A program made the position numbers and the translations under genes. Below, piece by piece: positions 7,371 through 9,222 of a stretch of DNA of 9,222 nucleotides; the stretch's first letter is position 1; every line of letters begins with the position of its first letter. This DNA is from Bifidobacterium breve. GTDB lineage: Bacteria > Actinomycetota > Actinomycetes > Nanopelagicales > Nanopelagicaceae. The stretch spans positions 1-9,222 of the forward strand of contig CALPKA020000014.1 of NCBI GenBank assembly GCA_943324025.2. The letters are read 5' to 3'. The notes under the pieces were generated by a model. The model made no database searches. It was not told the origin of the DNA and saw only the letters and a program-made list of their open reading frames with translations.

Positions 7371-7817
7371 ATGAATAAGAAGGAAGAAATTGCAGCGGCG
7401 ATTACGCCGACTATTGAAGGCCTAGGTTTTTACCTAGAGGATTTAAATATAACTAGTGCGGGCAGAAGAAGCATGCTCACAGTTATTGTTGATGGTAATA
7501 CTCATCTAAATCTTGATCAAGTCACCTCTGTTACCAAAGCAATTGGTGAGATTGTTGAGAATATTCAAAGCTTAGGACAAACCCCATTTACTCTTGAGGT
7601 TACCTCCCCTGGTATTGACCGACCATTAACCAAGCCTCGTCATTGGAAGAAAAATGTTGATCGTCTAGTTAAAGTAGTTTTGCAAGATGCAAGTGAGGTA
7701 AAGGGAAGAATTAAAGATTCAAACCAAGAGGCCGCCACAATCGATGACCAATTAATCAAATTTGCTGATATCAAAAGAGCAACTCTTGAGGTTGAATTTA
7801 AGCAGGCAGGCAAATGA
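7371..7817 (+). CDS. rimP: Ribosome maturation factor RimP
   Basis: RimP binds the 30S subunit during assembly and helps late maturation of the head region and 16S processing. The 148-aa protein has the usual two domains: an N-terminal alpha/beta domain (about 1-86), ending in the family signature LEVTSPGIDRPL (75-86), and a C-terminal SH3-like barrel (about 90-144) with LVKVVLQDASEVKGRI. IVDGNTHLNLDQVTSVTKAI (38-57) is the expected strand-helix before the signature. The strong Shine-Dalgarno and the wide upstream gap mark it as the head of the rimP-nusA-ylxR-infB block, whose order is widely conserved in bacteria. Its stop overlaps the nusA start as ATGA, so the two are probably translationally coupled. 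Confidence 0.95.
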   Translation: MNKKEEIAAAITPTIEGLGFYLEDLNITSAGRRSMLTVIVDGNTHLNLDQVTSVTKAIGEIVENIQSLGQTPFTLEVTSPGIDRPLTKPRHWKKNVDRLVKVVLQDASEVKGRIKDSNQEAATIDDQLIKFADIKRATLEVEFKQAGK

Positions 7818-8842
7818 GCGTTGATGTTGAAGCACTTAAATTATTAGCTCAAGAAAAGAAATTGCCACTTGAGCGATTAATTAATGCAATTGAAAATGAG
7901 GTAGCAAAGGTTTATGCCGAACTACCAGAGGCTAAACCTCATGGCAGAGCAGTTTTAAATCGCCAAAGTGGTGAGTTAGTAATTTATGTTCCAGTCTTAG
8001 CCCCAGATGGTGAACGGTTAGACACTATTACCGATAATCCAGATGGATTTGCCAAATTGGCAGATAAAACTGCGAGAAAAATAATTAAAGAAAAAATGCG
8101 TGAGGCCAAAGATCTTGAGGTTGTAACAGAGTTTTCTGGCAGCGTTGGTGATGTGATTGGTGGAATTGTTCAACAAGGCAGAGATGCAGAAGTTATCTAT
8201 GTGAATCTAGGAAGAGTAGAAGGCAAAGTTCCTGCTGCCGAGCAGGTAAAGGGTGAGATATATAAGCATGGAGATCGCATTAAATGTTTTGTTGTTGATG
8301 TTAAACAGGGAGAAAAAGGGCCTGAGGTAACTTTATCTAGAACCCATCCAGCATTTGTAAAGATGTTATTTGCACTTGAAGTTCCAGAGATCAAAGAGCG
8401 AGTAGTTGATATTGTTGGAATTGCCAGAGAGCCGGGTGCTCGAACAAAACTTTCAGTCCGAACCCATCGAGCAGGTGTTAGTGCAAAGGGTGCGTTAATT
8501 GGACCGCAAGGAAGTCGAGCGCAAAATGTAATGAATGAATTAAATGGTGAAAAAATTGACATCATTGATTTTTCAGAGGATCCAGCAACATATGTTGCAA
8601 ATGCATTAGCACCTGCCAGAGTTACATCTGTTGAGATTGTGGATCTGGAAGCAAAATCAGCAAAGGTGATTGTGCCCGATTATCAACTTTCTCTTGCAAT
8701 TGGCAAGGATGGTCAAAATGCCCGACTTGCTGCCCGGCTAACACAATGGCGGATTGATATCCATCCAGATAATCCAGTTACGCAAATTAAGGCGGAAAAA
8801 CCAGAAGAAGTAGCAACTATTTCACCCATCGAAGGTGATTAG
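7814..8842 (+). CDS. nusA: Transcription termination/antitermination factor NusA
   Basis: NusA binds RNA polymerase and nascent RNA, modulating pausing, intrinsic and Rho termination, and rRNA antitermination. The 342-aa protein has the short actinobacterial layout. An N-terminal RNAP-binding domain (about 1-103) is followed by an S1 domain (about 106-176, ending EVTLSRTHPAFV), KH1 (about 182-275) with the GPQG loop at 230-233 in the conserved KGALIGPQGSRAQNVMNEL, and KH2 (about 276-320) with IGKDGQN at 296-302 followed by ARLAARLTQWRIDI. The C-terminal acidic repeats of the E. coli protein are absent, which is normal for this phylum. The NTD is compact, with a shorter segment around residues 34-48 than I recall for mycobacterial NusA. 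The start overlaps rimP by 4 nt. Its tail (residues 326-342) is lysine/glutamate-rich and probably unstructured. Confidence 0.96.
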   Translation: MSVDVEALKLLAQEKKLPLERLINAIENEVAKVYAELPEAKPHGRAVLNRQSGELVIYVPVLAPDGERLDTITDNPDGFAKLADKTARKIIKEKMREAKDLEVVTEFSGSVGDVIGGIVQQGRDAEVIYVNLGRVEGKVPAAEQVKGEIYKHGDRIKCFVVDVKQGEKGPEVTLSRTHPAFVKMLFALEVPEIKERVVDIVGIAREPGARTKLSVRTHRAGVSAKGALIGPQGSRAQNVMNELNGEKIDIIDFSEDPATYVANALAPARVTSVEIVDLEAKSAKVIVPDYQLSLAIGKDGQNARLAARLTQWRIDIHPDNPVTQIKAEKPEEVATISPIEGD

Positions 8843-8855
8843 GGTAGAGTTTGCG

Positions 8856-9116
8856 ATGTTCAGTAAAAAGCCTAGGCAACGCAGCTGTATTGCTTGTCGA
8901 AAGTTGGAAAATTGGACAGATTTAGTTCGAACAGTTTTGGTCGGTAATGAAATAAAAGTCGATCTAAAGCATCGGATGGGTGGTCGGGGAGCTTGGCTCC
9001 ACGCAGATTGCTTCTCTGTTGCAACTGAGCGAAGATCTTTTAATCACTCCTTCAAATTTGAAGGTGAGATTAAGTTTGATGAGTTAGAAGATTATCTAAA
9101 AAATTTAGGTAATTAG
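8856..9116 (+). CDS. ylxR: YlxR family (DUF448) small RNA-binding protein
   Basis: YlxR is a small basic protein encoded almost always between nusA and infB; structures show an RNA-binding fold, and reported roles include regulating expression and, in some bacteria, binding RNase P RNA. From ATG 8856 it is 86 aa. Visible marks are RQRSCIACRKLENWTDLVRTV (broken here as RQRSCIACRK, residues 8-17, then LVRTV) with a CxxC pair, the signature GRGAWLHADC (44-53), and an acidic C-terminal helix (KFDELEDYLKNL). Lys/Arg-rich stretches support nucleic-acid binding. ATG 8856 is preferred because AGGGTAGAG lies 6 nt upstream; an in-frame GTG at 8835 would overlap nusA by 8 nt and add seven residues not typical of the family. 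The CxxC plus Cys53 might bind metal, which is unproven. Confidence 0.9.
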   Translation: MFSKKPRQRSCIACRKLENWTDLVRTVLVGNEIKVDLKHRMGGRGAWLHADCFSVATERRSFNHSFKFEGEIKFDELEDYLKNLGN

Positions 9117-9222
9117 CCAAAAGTATGGAGCGAGCGAGAATGACACTCTAATGAGCACTGCAAGATTATGAGTAGGTCTATTTAGGTTCGCACGTATCTA
9201 ACGTCGGGCCAGGAGAAGGAGA
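9117..9222 (+). promoter_or_regulatory. ylxR-infB leader with a possible promoter and strong RBS for an off-window gene
   Basis: This non-coding tail holds no open frame of note. AGGAGAAGGAGA at 9211-9222 is an excellent Shine-Dalgarno, so a start codon is expected within about 10 nt beyond the window; by gene order that gene is infB (inference). A weak promoter-like pair, ATGACA (9140-9145) and GATTAT (9164-9169) with an 18-bp spacer, could give a short leader starting near 9176. No convincing hairpin followed by a U-run (terminator) is present between ylxR and the RBS. Confidence 0.5.

Noticed and set aside
7422..7437. Hairpin CTAGGT-TTTT-ACCTAG early in rimP
   Set aside because: It has a short 6-bp AU-rich stem inside conserved coding sequence with no U-run after it; chance is the simplest explanation.
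8835..8855. GTG start giving a 93-aa YlxR that overlaps nusA
   Set aside because: No Shine-Dalgarno is at a usable distance, and the seven added residues do not fit the family; ATG 8856 has AGGGTAGAG just upstream.
9151..9171. Six-codon frame ATG AGC ACT GCA AGA TTA TGA in the infB leader
   Set aside because: There is no ribosome binding site and no run of regulatory codons; it is too short to distinguish from chance.

Overview
The window looks like chromosomal housekeeping DNA from a low-to-moderate-GC, streamlined actinobacterium. Every protein reads as a close relative of the Mycobacterium/Streptomyces versions: Rip1-type site-2 protease, a short NusA without C-terminal acidic repeats, an actinobacterial GabT and a bacterial ProS with an INS domain. 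The codons, however, are AT-rich and the intergenic gaps are tiny. This combination, plus apparent leaderless promoters, fits freshwater acI-type lineages (Ca. Planktophila / Nanopelagicus). That placement is an inference from recalled family sequences, not a search.

Layout. Positions 1-1299 (minus strand) hold gabT, 4-aminobutyrate aminotransferase, cut at its 3' end by the window edge. A 51-bp divergent gap (1300-1350) carries two symmetric candidate leaderless promoters around a perfect palindrome. From 1351 to the right edge everything is on the plus strand in one tightly packed cluster: dxr, rseP/rip1, ispG, proS, a TauE/SafE-family membrane protein, rimP, nusA, ylxR, then a roughly 100-bp leader ending in a strong Shine-Dalgarno where infB is expected just outside the window.

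How the genes work together. dxr and ispG are two steps of the MEP (non-mevalonate) isoprenoid pathway, and they flank an intramembrane protease (dxr-rseP-ispG, an order also seen in mycobacteria). proS charges tRNA-Pro. rimP-nusA-ylxR-(infB) is the conserved transcription-elongation / 30S-assembly / translation-initiation block. In mycobacteria the two blocks are separated by other genes; here they are nearly fused, with only the TauE/SafE transporter between proS and rimP. Gaps within the cluster are 0 to 36 nt, with a 4-nt ATGA overlap at rimP/nusA, so one long transcript is plausible, with possible internal promoters before rimP and infB.

I saw no rRNA or tRNA gene, CRISPR array, insertion sequence, phage gene or convincing intrinsic terminator. 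I found no strong candidate for an undescribed system. The most interesting non-coding signal is the symmetric gabT/dxr divergent promoter region. The only stretch that is neither coding nor a very short gap is 9117-9222, described below.
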